A DNA stretch of 35,136 nt from Symbiodinium natans. Its lineage: Eukaryota; Sar; Dinophyceae; Suessiales; Symbiodiniaceae. The notes under the pieces are model-generated. The model was not told the DNA's origin. It saw nothing but the letters and a program-made list of their open reading frames with translations, and ran no database searches. Shown here piece by piece: positions 20,600 to 31,522 of the stretch (positions within the stretch are counted from its first letter, which is position 1; each line of letters starts with the position of its first letter). Location: the NCBI GenBank assembly GCA_905221605.1, contig CAJNDS010000924.1, forward strand, positions 843,709 through 878,844, given 5' to 3'. A program made the translations under genes and the position numbers.

Positions 20600-20746
20600 G
20601 TGCCTCAGGGAGCTGCACTATTGTTTAGGGTTTAGAGCTAGGGTACTGCTCGAAGGCACTAATGGCAGGGCCTGGTCAAGGACAGCTAGACTCCGAAGGA
20701 GGCCAAGCCCCAACCCTCTAAGCCGAAAAACCCATAGGCCCGTAGG

Positions 20747-20858
20747 CTTGGTAGCCCAGTGGTAACCTTTACCCTTTTTTTGGGTTCTGGGTTCCCTTAT
20801 AAAGCAACCAACCCCTCAGGGTGCCCTTATTAGGGTATGGTTACAAGGCCACCAAGTA
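20747..20858. mobile_element. TIR element, family C, copy 1
   Basis: CTTGGTAGCCCAGTGGTAACC and GGTTACAAGGCCACCAAG are inverted; CCCTTATAAAGCAACCAAC lies in the centre. Confidence 0.8.
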
Positions 20859-21053
20859 ACCCAGAACCCGAAATATGCAACCAGTTGAGACCTTTGAGAG
20901 GCGGGCCTTGTAAAAGCCGGTCCCGCAAAACCAAGAAGCCCCCGATCCAATCCAAGCCCTTGGCGTTGTGAGAGGGACTGCTGAAACCCCCTAAGCCCTA
21001 AGCCCCATCTAAACTCTAAAACCTAAACCCCAAGCCCTAAATCCTGACATCCT

Positions 21054-21109
21054 AAACCCTAAACCCTAAACCCTAAACCCTAAACCCTAAACCCTAAACC
21101 CTAAACCCT
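21054..21109. repeat. CCCTAAA tract
   Basis: Eight units followed by a duplicated GCGGTTGGGCTTCT. Confidence 0.9.
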
Positions 21110-21248
21110 GCGGTTGGGCTTCTGCGGTTGGGCTTCTTCAAAATGTGAGCCAGCGCAAGGTGTTGGACTTCCTTCCGCGACTCAGGCAGTGAATATCGGA
21201 GGGTTTTGTAGGTGGGTTTAGGGGGGTTTTTGGGGTGCTGGGTTTAGG

Positions 21249-21371
21249 GGAGGGTTTAGGGTTTAGGGTTTAGGGTTTAGGGTTTAGGGTTCAGGGTTCA
21301 GGGTTCAGGGTTCAGGGTTCAGGGTTCAGGGTTCAGGGTTCAGGGTTCAGGGTTCAGGGTTCAGGGTTCAG
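21249..21371. repeat. TTTAGGG tract turning into a pure TTCAGGG array
   Basis: About five canonical units, then about twelve uninterrupted TTCAGGG copies, so a single variant has been amplified locally. Confidence 0.95.
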
Positions 21372-21653
21372 GTTTCGGGCAGAGGCTCCAATATCCCTAA
21401 ACTCTAAGCTCCCCTCAAAAAAGCAATGACACGGGTGCCAGGCGTCAGGCTGTTGGGTTTAGGGTTTAGGGTTTAGGGTCTAGGGTTTAGGGTACATCTC
21501 CTGCGTTGATTGTGCAGCAGCATCTTTCCGTGTGGGAAGGGTTCAGGGATTAGGGCTTTGGGGTTAGTGTCTACGCTTAGTTCGTGTTTAGGGAAGCATT
21601 ACTATTTCCCTACTAGAGTACATGTCTTATATCCCCGATGCAAAGGGGACCTC

Positions 21654-21763
21654 GGACCGGGAGTAGGCCCTCATTTCAAATTTTTAGGGATGGGGTTCCC
21701 TTATAATACCCTTGAAACCAAGAAAGTGCACCCTGTTATTCCTAGGTTACTCCCGGGTCTAGG
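21654..21763. mobile_element. TIR element, family D, copy 2
   Basis: GACCGGGAGTAGGCC and CTACTCCCGGGTCTAG type ends, CCCTTATAATACCCTTG inside. Confidence 0.8.
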
Positions 21764-22057
21764 GACTGTAAGGCCACCTCATGCCCCAAGAACTAGACCC
21801 TAAACCCTAAACCCTAAACCCTCAACCCTTGTAAAACTACAGTTTGCGACTCAGCAGCACAACCTAAGCCACAACTGCGAGACTTGACCGTAGCTCCCAG
21901 ACCGCCCCACCCCCCAAATTTGTCCTAAACCCTAAGCCCTAAGCCCTAAACCCTAAACCCTAAACCCGAAAAAAGAACCCTAAATCCTAAACCTTCACAC
22001 AGTACTCAGTTGGCTTGGTCCCAAAGTCGGCCCTGTTTCCTCTTGTTCTTGGGGCTT

Positions 22058-22391
22058 ACTTAGAGGTTCATGGGTACTCACAACCCCAATTGTGCATCGG
22101 GGGTTTAGGGTTTAGGGTTTAGGGTGCAGGGTGCAGGCTTTAGGGAGGGTGCAGGGTTTAGGGTTCAGGGTGCAGGGTGTAGGGTTTCGGGTGTAGGCTT
22201 TAGGGTTTAGGGTTCAGGGTTTACTTCTAGCCTACCTTGGTAGCCCAGTGGTATTCTTTCGCCCTTTCTTTCGTTTCCAGGTTCCCTTATAAAGCAACCA
22301 ACGCCCTTATTACGATATGGCTTCTGGGCTACCAAGCTACTTGCAGGACTTAGGGGGCTGAAATTGGGGTTATAAGTACCCTGAACCTCCA
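22058..22391. mobile_element. Family B element interrupted by telomeric repeats and a family C element
   Basis: The left arm ACTTAGAGGTTCATGGGTAC and right arm GTACCCTGAACCTCCAA are inverted but 330 bp apart. Between them are TTTAGGG/GTGCAGGG repeats (22100-22226) and a complete family C copy. Confidence 0.75.
22235..22341. mobile_element. TIR element, family C, copy 2, nested
   Basis: CCTTGGTAGCCCAGTGG and TTCTGGGCTACCAAG are inverted, with CCCTTATAAAGCAACCAAC in the centre exactly as at 20747. Confidence 0.8.
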
Positions 22392-22502
22392 ATTCCCTTA
22401 TAAGCAGAATCCCTATCTGGAATACAAACTGCCCAGGATAGCTACTCTATTTCTACAGGACCCCTTTGTTTGGCAGCGAACCGCTATAGAACCTGCAGGC
22501 AG

Positions 22503-22560
22503 GCTGCCCTGTGGGCTGCGCTGCCCCTGGGCGAGCTTCAGCGCGAGCCATTGCACTCAG
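22503..22560 (+). CDS. Possible exon, unknown protein
   Basis: After ggcag, an open frame reads AALWAALPLGELQREPL and continues a few residues. Codon use is GC-rich and unlike the flanking repeats. Function and end uncertain. Confidence 0.3.
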
Positions 22561-22596
22561 CTTGTGGGGAAAAGGGGGTCTCCGGCTAGGGAAGGA

Positions 22597-22704
22597 GGGG
22601 TTTAGGGTTTAGGGTTTAGGGCTTAGGGTTTAGGGTTTAGAATTAGGGTTTAGGGTTTAGGGTTTAGGGTTTAGGGTTTAGGGTTTAGGGTTGAGGGTTT
22701 AGGG
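22597..22704. repeat. TTTAGGG tract
   Basis: About 14 units with minor changes (GCTTAGG, GAATTAGG). Confidence 0.9.
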
Positions 22705-23048
22705 CATCTTTCCAGAAGCTCTTGTTAGAAACTCTTAGTTGAATCAAAACTCCCCTAACTAAACCCAAAACCCTAAGCACCCCTGAACCCCTAAACCCTG
22801 AACCCCACATTGTCTTTTAGTACTATTCTCACGTGCATATATGGAATGAAGGAGCACCGTGAATTCACTTCATTTCGCTTGTTCATCCGGCTCACTCGTT
22901 TACTCCTTCCTTACTTTGATTTCCAACTGTGGTGCAAAAGTCCTCAATATTTTCGTACGGGCAATGTGCCCGCAGTAAGTATAAGTCATCGCTCATGCAT
23001 TGCATTCGTTCGCTTCGCGAATGCATTCACTACCTTCACACCCTAATC

Positions 23049-23103
23049 ACTAAACCCTAAACCCTAAACCCTAAACCGTAAACCCTAAACCCTAAACCCT
23101 AAA
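23049..23103. repeat. CCCTAAA tract
   Basis: Seven to eight units. A further tract with the same orientation is at 23269-23341. Confidence 0.9.
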
Positions 23104-23125
23104 CTCTCTACTTTTTCGGGACAAG

Positions 23126-23182
23126 GTGTCGACAGCTCGGGCTGGAGCAGGGCACGAGCAGCCGGGAGCAGGCCAGGAAGAG
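23126..23182 (+). CDS. Possible exon resembling the first half of a J domain
   Basis: After acceptor acaag, the frame reads CRQLGLEQGTSSREQARKSY and one Arg, like the LG(V/L)...(K)KAYR part of DnaJ helices I-II but one residue longer. The donor would be GC (gcctac). The HPD half is not seen nearby; the only HPD in the window is at 31407. Confidence 0.35.
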
Positions 23183-23268
23183 TTATAGGGCCTACAGGGG
23201 ATGTGGGTTTTAGTTCAGGAGCTTGCAGAACTACCAGTACTCTCCCCCCATAATGCTACCCAAAACCC

Positions 23269-23341
23269 TGAACCCTCAACCCTAAACCCTCAACCCTCAA
23301 CCCTAAACCCTAAACCCTAAACCCTAAACCCTAAACCCTAA
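23269..23341. repeat. CCCTAAA/CCCTCAA tract
   Basis: Canonical units mixed with CCCTCAA. Confidence 0.88.
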
Positions 23342-24565
23342 CGGGTCTAATTCTGGCGGGCCTGAGGCTTGAGGGCATGTTGGATGTTGAACATTCCGCA
23401 CTCGGCAAGGCGCTGCCTTCTCACCCAGTTCTCCTCCCCTTCAAGGGTTTAGGGTTTAGGGTTTAGGGTTTAGGACCCCAAAATCCTAAACCCTGAGCCC
23501 TAAACCCTAAACTAGTGTACCAGTCTATGGGGCTGATTCACATGCTAGACTATGTGTTTGTTTGTTGTTTTTCTCCTGGTGCCCTTGTCATGACGCCTGC
23601 ACTATATGTGGCACCGTAAAAAGACCCGCACCCTCGATCAACACCTCCATGACTGTACCTGCCTTGTAGGGGTTCAACGGGAACATGTAACCCAAGGTCC
23701 CCAATACTCCCCACTAAGGCTCCCTAAGCTTGCCTAAGGTTCCCTAGGTACCTACCCCCGGTGAACCTCCCTTAAACCCTAAAACAAAACCCTAAACCTC
23801 CCCTGTAGGGACCGAAAAAGTGGCAAACCAACATCAGGGCTTCGCTTGATTCCCAAAGGGTCGGCCCATGTGCCTAAAGAGTATACTTCCGCCATAAAAG
23901 CATTTCCGACATAGTAGCTTGAGGGCCCATGTGTATACCACATGCGTTCACCGAACCTTACAAACCTACAGCCTACGGAAGCCCCATGGTGCAGTCCTTA
24001 ACACGGACTAAGAGGGGTACTATAATCAAGGACTGTTAGTATAAGGGGGAACATCCCAACCCATAGTTACGGTCGCATAATCTATTCGTAAGTGCATGCA
24101 CACGTCGAGGCTAGTAACGATAGAAGCTCTGACACAGGCTTTGAAGGCATTGATTTGCGGCACATGGGCGCCACTTGGCAAGACGAACAGCTTAGGGTCC
24201 AGGGCTCATAGGGTTTAGGCGTTATATCAGAGGTAAAGAAAGGGTTCCCTTTAAAGGGCCCCTACGAAGGTGCCATGTAACTACCCTGAGGTTTAGGCCT
24301 CAGGGTGTGTGGAAAAGAGAGGTCTTTGCGTCTGCAAACATCCGGTTGGTGCGTGTGGACTTCTCAGTGAATCACCCAACCCCTAGGGTGCAGTTTCCCA
24401 AAGACCAGCGCCTGCAGTCGAGAGCTGTACGGATTCTGAATGGCACATCTCACTTACGTACCTTGGGGGTGTGGATCTACTGTGGCCCCCTTTGGTACTC
24501 TAAACCCTAAGGAATAGGCCAATATGGGCCCAAAGTTAAGATCACCCCAAACATGGCATGCAGGA

Positions 24566-24698
24566 TTTAGGGTTTAGGGCTTAGGGCTTAGGGTTTAGGG
24601 TTTAGGGTTTAGGGTTTAGGGTTTAGGGTTTAGGGTTTAGGGTTTTGGGCCTAGGGCCTAGGGCCTAGGGTTTAGGGTTTAGAGTTTAGGGTTTAGGG
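24566..24698. repeat. TTTAGGG tract with GCCTAGG variants
   Basis: Long run of TTTAGGG broken by three GGGCCTA units in a row near 24650, another local variant amplification. Confidence 0.92.
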
Positions 24699-25003
24699 TG
24701 CGAATCCCGAAGCTGCTTGAAGCCCAACATCTGAGGGCTTCTTCTCAATGAGCGTGCCCTGTTGCTGCCCTCTGTCTTGGAATCCCCCTGAACCCAACCC
24801 TAACCCGTGCAGCCAACTTCCATCTCATCCCCGAATCCTTGAGTCGTAGCACCGGCGTCGTGCTCAGCTGAGTCAAGTCCCAGATGACTGAAAAAGGTTC
24901 GTGTTTGAGCCCTGCAAGCAAGATGTCCTGGCTCTAAATTGTAAACCTTTAAACTCTCCTAACCCGTCAACCCCCAAACTCTAAGTCCCAACCCCCCAAA
25001 CAA

Positions 25004-25072
25004 ACCCTAAACCCTAAGCCCTAAACCCTAAACCCTAAACCCTAAACCCTAAACCCTAAACCCTAAACCCCC
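25004..25072. repeat. CCCTAAA tract
   Basis: About nine units. Together with the TTTAGGG tract at 25196 it brackets exon 25120-25177. Confidence 0.9.
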
Positions 25073-25119
25073 CAAACCCCTAAGCCGCCTGTCTGATTTT
25101 AACCATTGGCTTGGCCCAG

Positions 25120-27038
25120 GCCGCCCGATGACGCCAACGATGCGTCAGAGCCTCGGGTTCTTGGGTTGGGTGATAAGGCTGCTTTTGTGCAACGTGGTTT
25201 AGGGTTTAGGGTTTAGGGTTTAGGGTTTAGGGTTTAGGGTTTAGGGTTTAGGGTTTAGGGTTTAGGGTTTAGGGTTTAGGGTTTAGGGTTTAGGGTTTAG
25301 GTAAGTTTAGGGTTTAGGGTGTAGGGTTTTCCGAAATTAGGGGTACCTTATTGGGGTCCTTCTTATAAGGAATCTTACTATTTGGGGCGGAAAATTAGGG
25401 TCCGGTCTTTCTGTAAACCCCACATTGTTCTAATTTGTAGGCATTGTTGGTTGCTTAGATACTGCTGCAGATAGAAAGAGTTCTGGGTTGAGGGCTCAAC
25501 ACCGCTACAGTGCTGGAGCTTAGGGCTCGCAGGGGGCCACTGTAGACTGTAGGGCCAAGGCAGCATACCAGGCATTGCGCTGCTGGATCATCGCAGATAT
25601 TCAAGCGCAGCTGCCGAAACGGAAACTCGACATGGCCAGATATCTAGTTTTGGCTAGCCGCCTTGCACACCCAGCAAGCAGGCGGCAGAGTCCATTGATG
25701 TTCCAGACTGCTTGGTGCAGGCGAATTCAGACAGGTGCCGCTTGGACGGAGTTTTTGGTTGATGCTGATACTCACAGTGTGGAGGAAATTGGCACAGCTC
25801 TGCAGATGCTCCAGTCTGAAGGCAAGCCATTGAAGACCACCTTTTTTGCCGAGCCTCGTCGCCAAACCAACAAGAAGTGGGCACGCTACATGAAGGAGCA
25901 GCAGGTTCGTTTCCAAGCTGTGTCACCTCTGGGCGGGAACGAAGATCCTGTCGACAAGGCGATCAAAAGCTGCATGCACACGCTGGCAACAGTATCACAC
26001 GTGGACCGCATAGTCTTGCTTACCTCAGACGCTGATTTCTTAGCGGATGCTCGAAGTATAGGAAACCGTGGCAAGTCAGTGGCCATTCTCGTCCCTCAGA
26101 GGAAGCGAAGTACTGTATGGCGATATAGATCTGGTGGTGTGGAAACCTTAGAGGTACCAGGCACTGATGTTGAAGTCACGACCCAGGTTCAGGCACTTCT
26201 CCATGAAGATGGCAGTGGATACATCCAGCCCTGCGCGCCCATACCACATTGTCCCGTGGACAAGGCTGAGAAGGAAACAGAGGATGTGCGCCAGGTGCTG
26301 ACGGAAGGCGGGCTGATCAAGGGAGATGCTTGCAAGCTCATCCCCTGTGTTGCTAAATGCTGGTTTTCAAACACGTTTGGAACTCTCAGCATCTTTCCAA
26401 CACACTGCGCTATTTCTCAGCTTCATGCTAAACTGCCACTACTTCGACCCCTGTGGCACACTGAAGCAATGAATCTGGCTTTCTTCTTTCCCCTGAGGGG
26501 AGGCGGAGCACCATCAGCAAGACAGCGGCAAAAGTTCGGAGGGGTGACAGCTTGGAAAGTGGCGCAAAGCACTGGCCCGTTCATGTTACGCAGCTCTTCC
26601 AATTTGAGCATGAAAGCTTTGCAACAGCTCGGGTATATAGATGCAGCATCGAACACGGACATCCGTGAGGCAATGCTCGTCTTTGCAAACATGTCAAGCA
26701 ACAAGAAGACACTGCGTGAGGTTTGGGAGGGGTGCATGCCAAACACGGGCAGCACTTCTCTCGAGTTGGACAGTGCGTTCCAAACAGCCTTCCTGTCCAA
26801 CTTGAGCTCTGGTTTCTGGCAGCCCCCACCCGACGATTCTTTGGCGCGCGCAGCTCTGGTCAAGGCAGGTTGTTTGAATGCAACATCCGAGCCACCGCGC
26901 AAAGTGCTCGCAGCCATGCAGGACTACTGCAAGAGAAGAGCACTGCCACCAATGAAGACCTACAACGGGTACGTATGGCGCATTCTTTGTCATCTAAACG
27001 ATGATGATCCCAAACGTCGCGATATGCTTGAGTTTTGA
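25120..27038 (+). CDS. NYN/PIN-like nuclease-domain protein, two exons seen
   Basis: A 58-bp exon (25120-25177; PPDDANDASEPRV and six further residues; GC donor) joins in phase 0 to a 1.5-kb terminal exon (25533-27038, TGA stop). The long exon has an acidic cluster typical of NYN (LabA-like/PIN) ribonuclease folds: LVDADTHS near residue 61 counted from 25575, NEDPVDKAIKSC near 122, and DRIVLLTSDADFLADA near 144, followed by GKSVAILVP. Such domains bind metal through these Asp residues and cleave RNA. The remaining 300 residues, with a C-terminal RRDMLEF, are not recognised. No early ATG is in frame, so the start lies further upstream. The intron-free 1.5 kb contrasts with the 16-60 bp exons of the reductase. 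Domain assignment is by motif only. Confidence 0.75.
25196..25330. repeat. Longest TTTAGGG tract
   Basis: About 15 perfect units to 25300, then a short interruption (GTAAG) and two more, all in the intron between the two NYN exons. Confidence 0.95.
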
Positions 27039-27080
27039 TGCGCACTGCTATGTGAAGAAGCAACCTTAGGGGCGATCGAA

Positions 27081-27106
27081 AATCATCAGACCAGTTTCTG
27101 ATGATC
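27081..27106. repeat. Small hairpin after the NYN stop codon
   Basis: ATCATCAGA and TCTGATGAT around a 5-6-base loop, about 45 bp downstream of the TGA; position fits a 3' untranslated region. No function is implied. Confidence 0.5.
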
Positions 27107-27170
27107 ACCCACCCAAGGTTTAGGGCTTGGGATTTAGGGATTCAGGGTTTCGGGTTTCTCTCTCGCCCAG

Positions 27171-27263
27171 ACTACCTTGCTGTCAGCGTCGGGGTTGCAA
27201 CGGATCGAGATTCTCCCCAAAGGATCCGGAAAGGCGGGGCGCAACGTTCTCCGGCTACAGTAG
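27171..27263 (+). CDS. Possible exon with stop codon, unknown protein
   Basis: After a pyrimidine-rich acceptor (ctctcgcccag), 30 codons run to TAG. The sequence begins TTLLSASGLQRIEILPKGSG and is basic. A GC donor after GGATCCGGAAAG is an alternative end. No family recognised. Confidence 0.4.
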   Translation, partial: TTLLSASGLQRIEILPKGSGKAGRNVLRLQ

Positions 27264-27357
27264 CCCTAAACCCTAAACCCTAAACCCTAGACCTCATGCA
27301 TCAAGCTCGTGTCAGGACTCTCTTTGTCTAAAAGCCTTGTATTCTTGCTCTTGCCAG

Positions 27358-27385
27358 TGCTATGTTGTTGGTCAATCCTCGCAAG
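27358..27385 (+). CDS. Possible small exon (AMLLVNPRK)
   Basis: Pyrimidine-rich acceptor cttgctcttgccag, nine codons, GC donor, the same architecture as the reductase exons. Too short to identify. Confidence 0.3.
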
Positions 27386-27531
27386 GCCACCTTAAAAAAG
27401 TTGATCCCCCAGACCCTAAACCCTAAACCCTAAACCCTAAACCCTACTTGCACATTTTGGGCATTCCAAGTATCCATACACCTAGACCGAGGTCAGAAGA
27501 CTTCTGGAAGTCTGCAGCCGGTAAGGCCCAG

Positions 27532-27650
27532 GGGTTTAGGGTTTAGGGGTTAGGGTTTAGGGTTTAGGGTTTAGGGTTTAGGGTTTAGGGTTTAGGGTTT
27601 AGGGTTTAGGGTTTAGGGTTTAGGGTTTAGGGTTTAGGGTTTAGGGTTTG
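27532..27650. repeat. TTTAGGG tract
   Basis: About 16 units, with one seven-to-six base slip near 27547. Confidence 0.95.
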
Positions 27651-27684
27651 GGGTCCCTGCTTCGGCGCATACACACCCTGGCAG

Positions 27685-27754
27685 AGTGTCAGCAGAAGCT
27701 GTCCCAAAAGATCGGTTACTGCATGTCTCAAGGAGCGCACCGAACGCGCTACAG
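27685..27754 (+). CDS. Possible exon, unknown protein
   Basis: Acceptor ccctggcag and donor GT (gtccaa) enclose a frame reading CQQKLSQKIGYCMSQGAHRT plus RY. Protein-like composition, no family recognised. Confidence 0.4.
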
Positions 27755-27865
27755 GTCCAAGACCCAAACCCCGAAACCCGCACATCAACAGAGAGGTTAT
27801 TACCACAAAAAGTCCAAACCCCAAACGCTGAAACACTAAACCCTACACCCTAAGCTCGTTTCGAG

Positions 27866-27925
27866 GAGGCCGCAAGCGGTAATCTTGGTGCGAAAGGCCC
27901 CTCCAGTGAGAAGCGGCGGGCCCAG
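27866..27925 (+). CDS. Possible exon, unknown protein
   Basis: Twenty codons (EAASGNLGAKGPSSEKRRAQ) between acceptor tttcgag and a GT donor; low-complexity, linker-like composition. Confidence 0.4.
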
Positions 27926-28144
27926 GTTGTACGCTTTAGGGTTGAATGAGGGTTCAGGGTTTAGGGTTCAGGGTTTAAGGGGGCTCACGACTTGAGGCTT
28001 TGAAAGTTGGGTTTAGGGGTGTGGAGGTGTAGAGGCTCAGGCGTTCGGGGTTTAGGGTGTTAGGGCTGTAGGGCTGTAGGCTTTAGGGGTTTCGGTTCTA
28101 GGGATTCTAGGGTTTCAAGCAGAATCCCCTCAGAATCTCAAGCG

Positions 28145-28330
28145 AAGTCCGGCTTGCAGATACGCTCCAGATTCATGGCACGGGTGGTACAGCTTGCCGT
28201 TGAGTTCTGCCTCGTGGTAGGACATGACGTGGAGGCTGATCTGAACTACGGCCCCCTCTCTGATACCCCTGAAATTCAAAAAATTAGTGTGAAGGTACGA
28301 AAATGGACGCCCGAAACGGGCTCGTAGTAT
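28145..28330. CDS. Coding-like segment open on both strands
   Basis: On +, after cttgcag, a frame containing MARVVQLAVEFCLVVGHDVE runs to a TAG at 28326. On -, after ctaattttttgaatttcag, a frame containing VVQISLHVMSYHEAELNGKL begins at 28268. Both have good acceptors; only one can be the real exon. The + reading agrees with neighbouring islands, the - reading has the better branch/pyrimidine context. Confidence 0.4.
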
Positions 28331-28438
28331 GGATGGACCACCATGCACCCGACAAGTATGGGGTTAAAATTCGGGGTTTGGCTTGTAGCATCGAAGCCTC
28401 CACTGTTGATGTCTGAGTGAAGCTCGGCCACACAGTAG

Positions 28439-28621
28439 CTTGGAGGTTCATGGTACTTCTTAACCAATGAGAACCGTACTTATAACCGACTTTTAATTAA
28501 GCCCCTTAATTGCCCTAAAATGGTTACAAGTACACTTATAAGTACAGTTACCCTAAAGGCCTAAACCCTGAACCCTTCTAAGTACAGTTATAATTTGTTG
28601 ATAAGTACCATGAACCCCAAG
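28439..28621. mobile_element. TIR element, family B, with telomeric insert
   Basis: CTTGGAGGTTCATGGTACTT and AAGTACCATGAACC ends are inverted. A CCCTAAA-like tract (28551-28578) lies between ATAAGTACAGTTA (28538-28550) and TAAGTACAGTTA (28579-28590), the same site as in the copy at 9312. Confidence 0.85.
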
Positions 28622-28714
28622 TAAGGCTTCGCAAAATGGCTGTCCACTTTCAAACGCCGGGGCCCCAGTCCGTCGAGGCAGTTGTTTCCGGGATGATTGC
28701 AGTGTGCAAGTGTG

Positions 28715-28826
28715 TAATTATGTGTATGTGTATGTGTCAATGTGTGCGTGTGCGTGTGCGTGTGCGTGCGGGTGTGGGTGTGGGTGTGGGTGTGGGTGTG
28801 GGTGTTTGTGTTAGTGTCAGTGTCAG
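28715..28826. repeat. (TG)n microsatellite
   Basis: GT-rich run with internal GGGTGT and CAGTGT steps. The His/Thr and Val frames across it are not genes. Confidence 0.9.
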
Positions 28827-28837
28827 TGTGTACGTGC

Positions 28838-28949
28838 ACCCAAAAAGCCCAACACCCCTTAATTATGGAATGTACCTCAAATCATAATAAGGATCCCTGT
28901 ATAATTTAAAGAATTTTCCTTAATTAAGGGGTATTGGGCTCTCTGGGTA
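28838..28949. mobile_element. TIR element, family A, best copy
   Basis: Ends ACCCAAAAAGCCCAACACCCC and GGGGTATTGGGCTCTCTGGGT with TTAATTA inverted inside; uninterrupted GGAATGTACC shows the site that carries the telomeric tract at 5051. Confidence 0.82.
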
Positions 28950-28987
28950 TGTGTCAATGTTACTCTCCGAGCCTTTCTCGCTCTGAG

Positions 28988-31491
28988 GCTGGGCTTGGAG
29001 CCCAATGCGGGCCACGAGGAACTGAAGCGCGCAGAGCTTAGGACGTTTGAGGGTTTATAATACTACTGTACGTTTAGGGTTTAGGGTCTAGGGTTTACGG
29101 CTGATTCATACTCGAGTACACATGCAGAGTATATGAACGGTAGTTGGAACATATGGGCATTTTGAATCTGAAGGACTGGCAGCTGAAAGTGCAGCATGAA
29201 CATCTATCTAAGTATGAGTTTGATTGAAAGCAGGTTTAAATATAGTTTTTATGTTGAACCCAAAACCCTAAACCATAGTACTGAGATGGGTGTGGTATTA
29301 TGACATATATGATGCCCATCGTTTAAGTTGCTGGCAGATTTTTGTTGCAGACCATCCCAAGACCCTTATGGTTTTTGGGTTTAGGGTTTAGGGTTTAGAG
29401 TTTAGGGTTTAGGGTTTAGGGTTCTTGACCCTAAACAATGCTCCGACGCCACCCGACTACCTGCGGATCCGGAAGCCCATCCTTTCAGGAAGTCCGTTAG
29501 GCTTAGCGTCATTGGAAGTCCTTTAGGTTGTTGTGTGTTGTCGGTTTGGGGCTTAGGGCTCTGGATTCGAAAACTCCTTTTTCCGGCAGCAGCGCGCTGC
29601 AGGCAACGCAAATCGACCTCCTGCTCCATCAACCCTAAATCTCCAAACCCGAAACCCCTAAACCCCAAAGAATCCAATACCCCTTAAACGAGGAAGACCC
29701 CTTAAGTCAAACGTTAGGACCCCTAACTAATTTACGGTATTTTCCTTACATGAGGGGTATTGGGCTCTCTGGTACGCCTGCCCACCTAAACCCTAAACGC
29801 CAAACCCTAAACCCTAAACCCCAAACCCTAAACCCTAAACCCTAAACCCGAGGCCCGAAAGCCTCTAAGCCACTGTCCCCAGACTCAAAAAGATCCCACT
29901 AGCTCCAACTCACGCCACACCCGAGTGCCAAATAGGGTTTAGGGTTTAGGGTTTAGGGTTTAGGGTTTAGGGTTTAGGCAAGGATTTAGGGATCCTCCAC
30001 CTGATTTAAGGTATATTTTGTCATTTACGGGCTCTGGGCTCTGGGGCATCTACGCAGCTGAACCCTGAACTGTAAGCCCTGCGTAGTCGACGGGGTGACA
30101 GCTTCTTTGGCTCGTAAGAAACTATGCACTCCCAAATGGTCAGCCATTAGGAAACTGGAGGTTTAGGGTGTAGGGTTTAGGTTTTAGGGTTTAGGGAAAC
30201 TGGACAAACAAGATCCACAACCCCTCGTAAACATGAAAGCCCGCAACACGAACCGCTCAGGCTCCTATCGCAAGTTGGTCCTGCCTGGAACTCAATTACC
30301 CTACTTGGAAGCTCTTTTGACTTAGTAAGTCTACTTAGTATCCCCTGGAAACCCTCTTATAATCCCCATAGCCCATACTAACCCTACTTACTAAGTCAAA
30401 AGGGCTTCCAAGCAAGCCCTAAACCCACCAAAAAACCCCTAAAAACCCTTTAAAAAACCCCTAAAACCCTTAAAAAACACCCAAAAACCCCCTAAAAATC
30501 CCTAAAAACCCTAAACCCCTAACAACCCCTATAAAAAAAAAACCCTAAACACCCCTAAAAACACCGAAAACCCCTAAAACCCGAAAGCCCTGATCCATGC
30601 CCGACCCCCTCAAGGTACTGCCCTCGGCCCCGAAGGGGTTTAGGGTTTAGGGTTTCGGGTTTAGGGTTTAGGGTTTAGGGTTAAACCCTGAACCCTAAGT
30701 CCTAAGTCCGAAAGAAAATTTATGTTTCTTTCACCACTCTAAAATATAGATAGTCAAAGATTGAATCTTATATCCAATTCCTCCATTCGTTCAAATCAAA
30801 TATCCCCTAAACTACAAACAATTCGAAAAATGAAGTCGAGATCCATGATGCAGGAGTGGTGGTATGTCAGATGGGTCAGATTAGTGTAGGGGTTAAGGGT
30901 GTAAGAATGTAAGGGTGTTAGGGTTTAGGGTTTAGGGTTTAGGGGCTCAGAGCACTCCCTGGAAGGCCAGAGCCTCAACCCCTCGATGCCTCAACCCGAG
31001 CCGCAAGCCACTAAACTTCACACGAGCGAGGCTTTGAGCCTTAAGCCCCCAAACCCTGAAGCATCCCTCAGCCCGAATTAATCCCCTGAACCCCCTAAAC
31101 CCCGAAATTCTAAACCCCCAAATTCTAAACCCCCAACCCTAAACCCATAAACCCCGAACCCTTGGCCCCCCAAACCCTCAAAGCGCTATGCCCCCGTCAA
31201 AACTAAGGCTCGTGTGGTATTTGATGTTGGTGGCTTCAAGAAGGTTAGGGTTCAGGGTTTTAGTGTTTGAGGCTTCCTTTTCAGAGGGTTTGCGTCTTAA
31301 GACCTCTAAATAAACTCTAAACCCTAAAGCCTAGACCTTCAACCCGAAACCCTAAACCCTAAACCCCCAAACCCCAAACCCTAAACCCTAAACCTCAAAC
31401 CGCAAGGCAGTACCACCCGGACAAGAACCCGGGCGCCGCCGCGGAGGCGGCCGCACGCCGGTTCCGGGAAGTCTCCGAGGCCAGGCCTTCT

Positions 31492-31522
<31 letters not shown>

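Noticed and set aside
28588-28887. His/Thr-rich and Val-rich frames
   Set aside because: They translate the (TG)n microsatellite.
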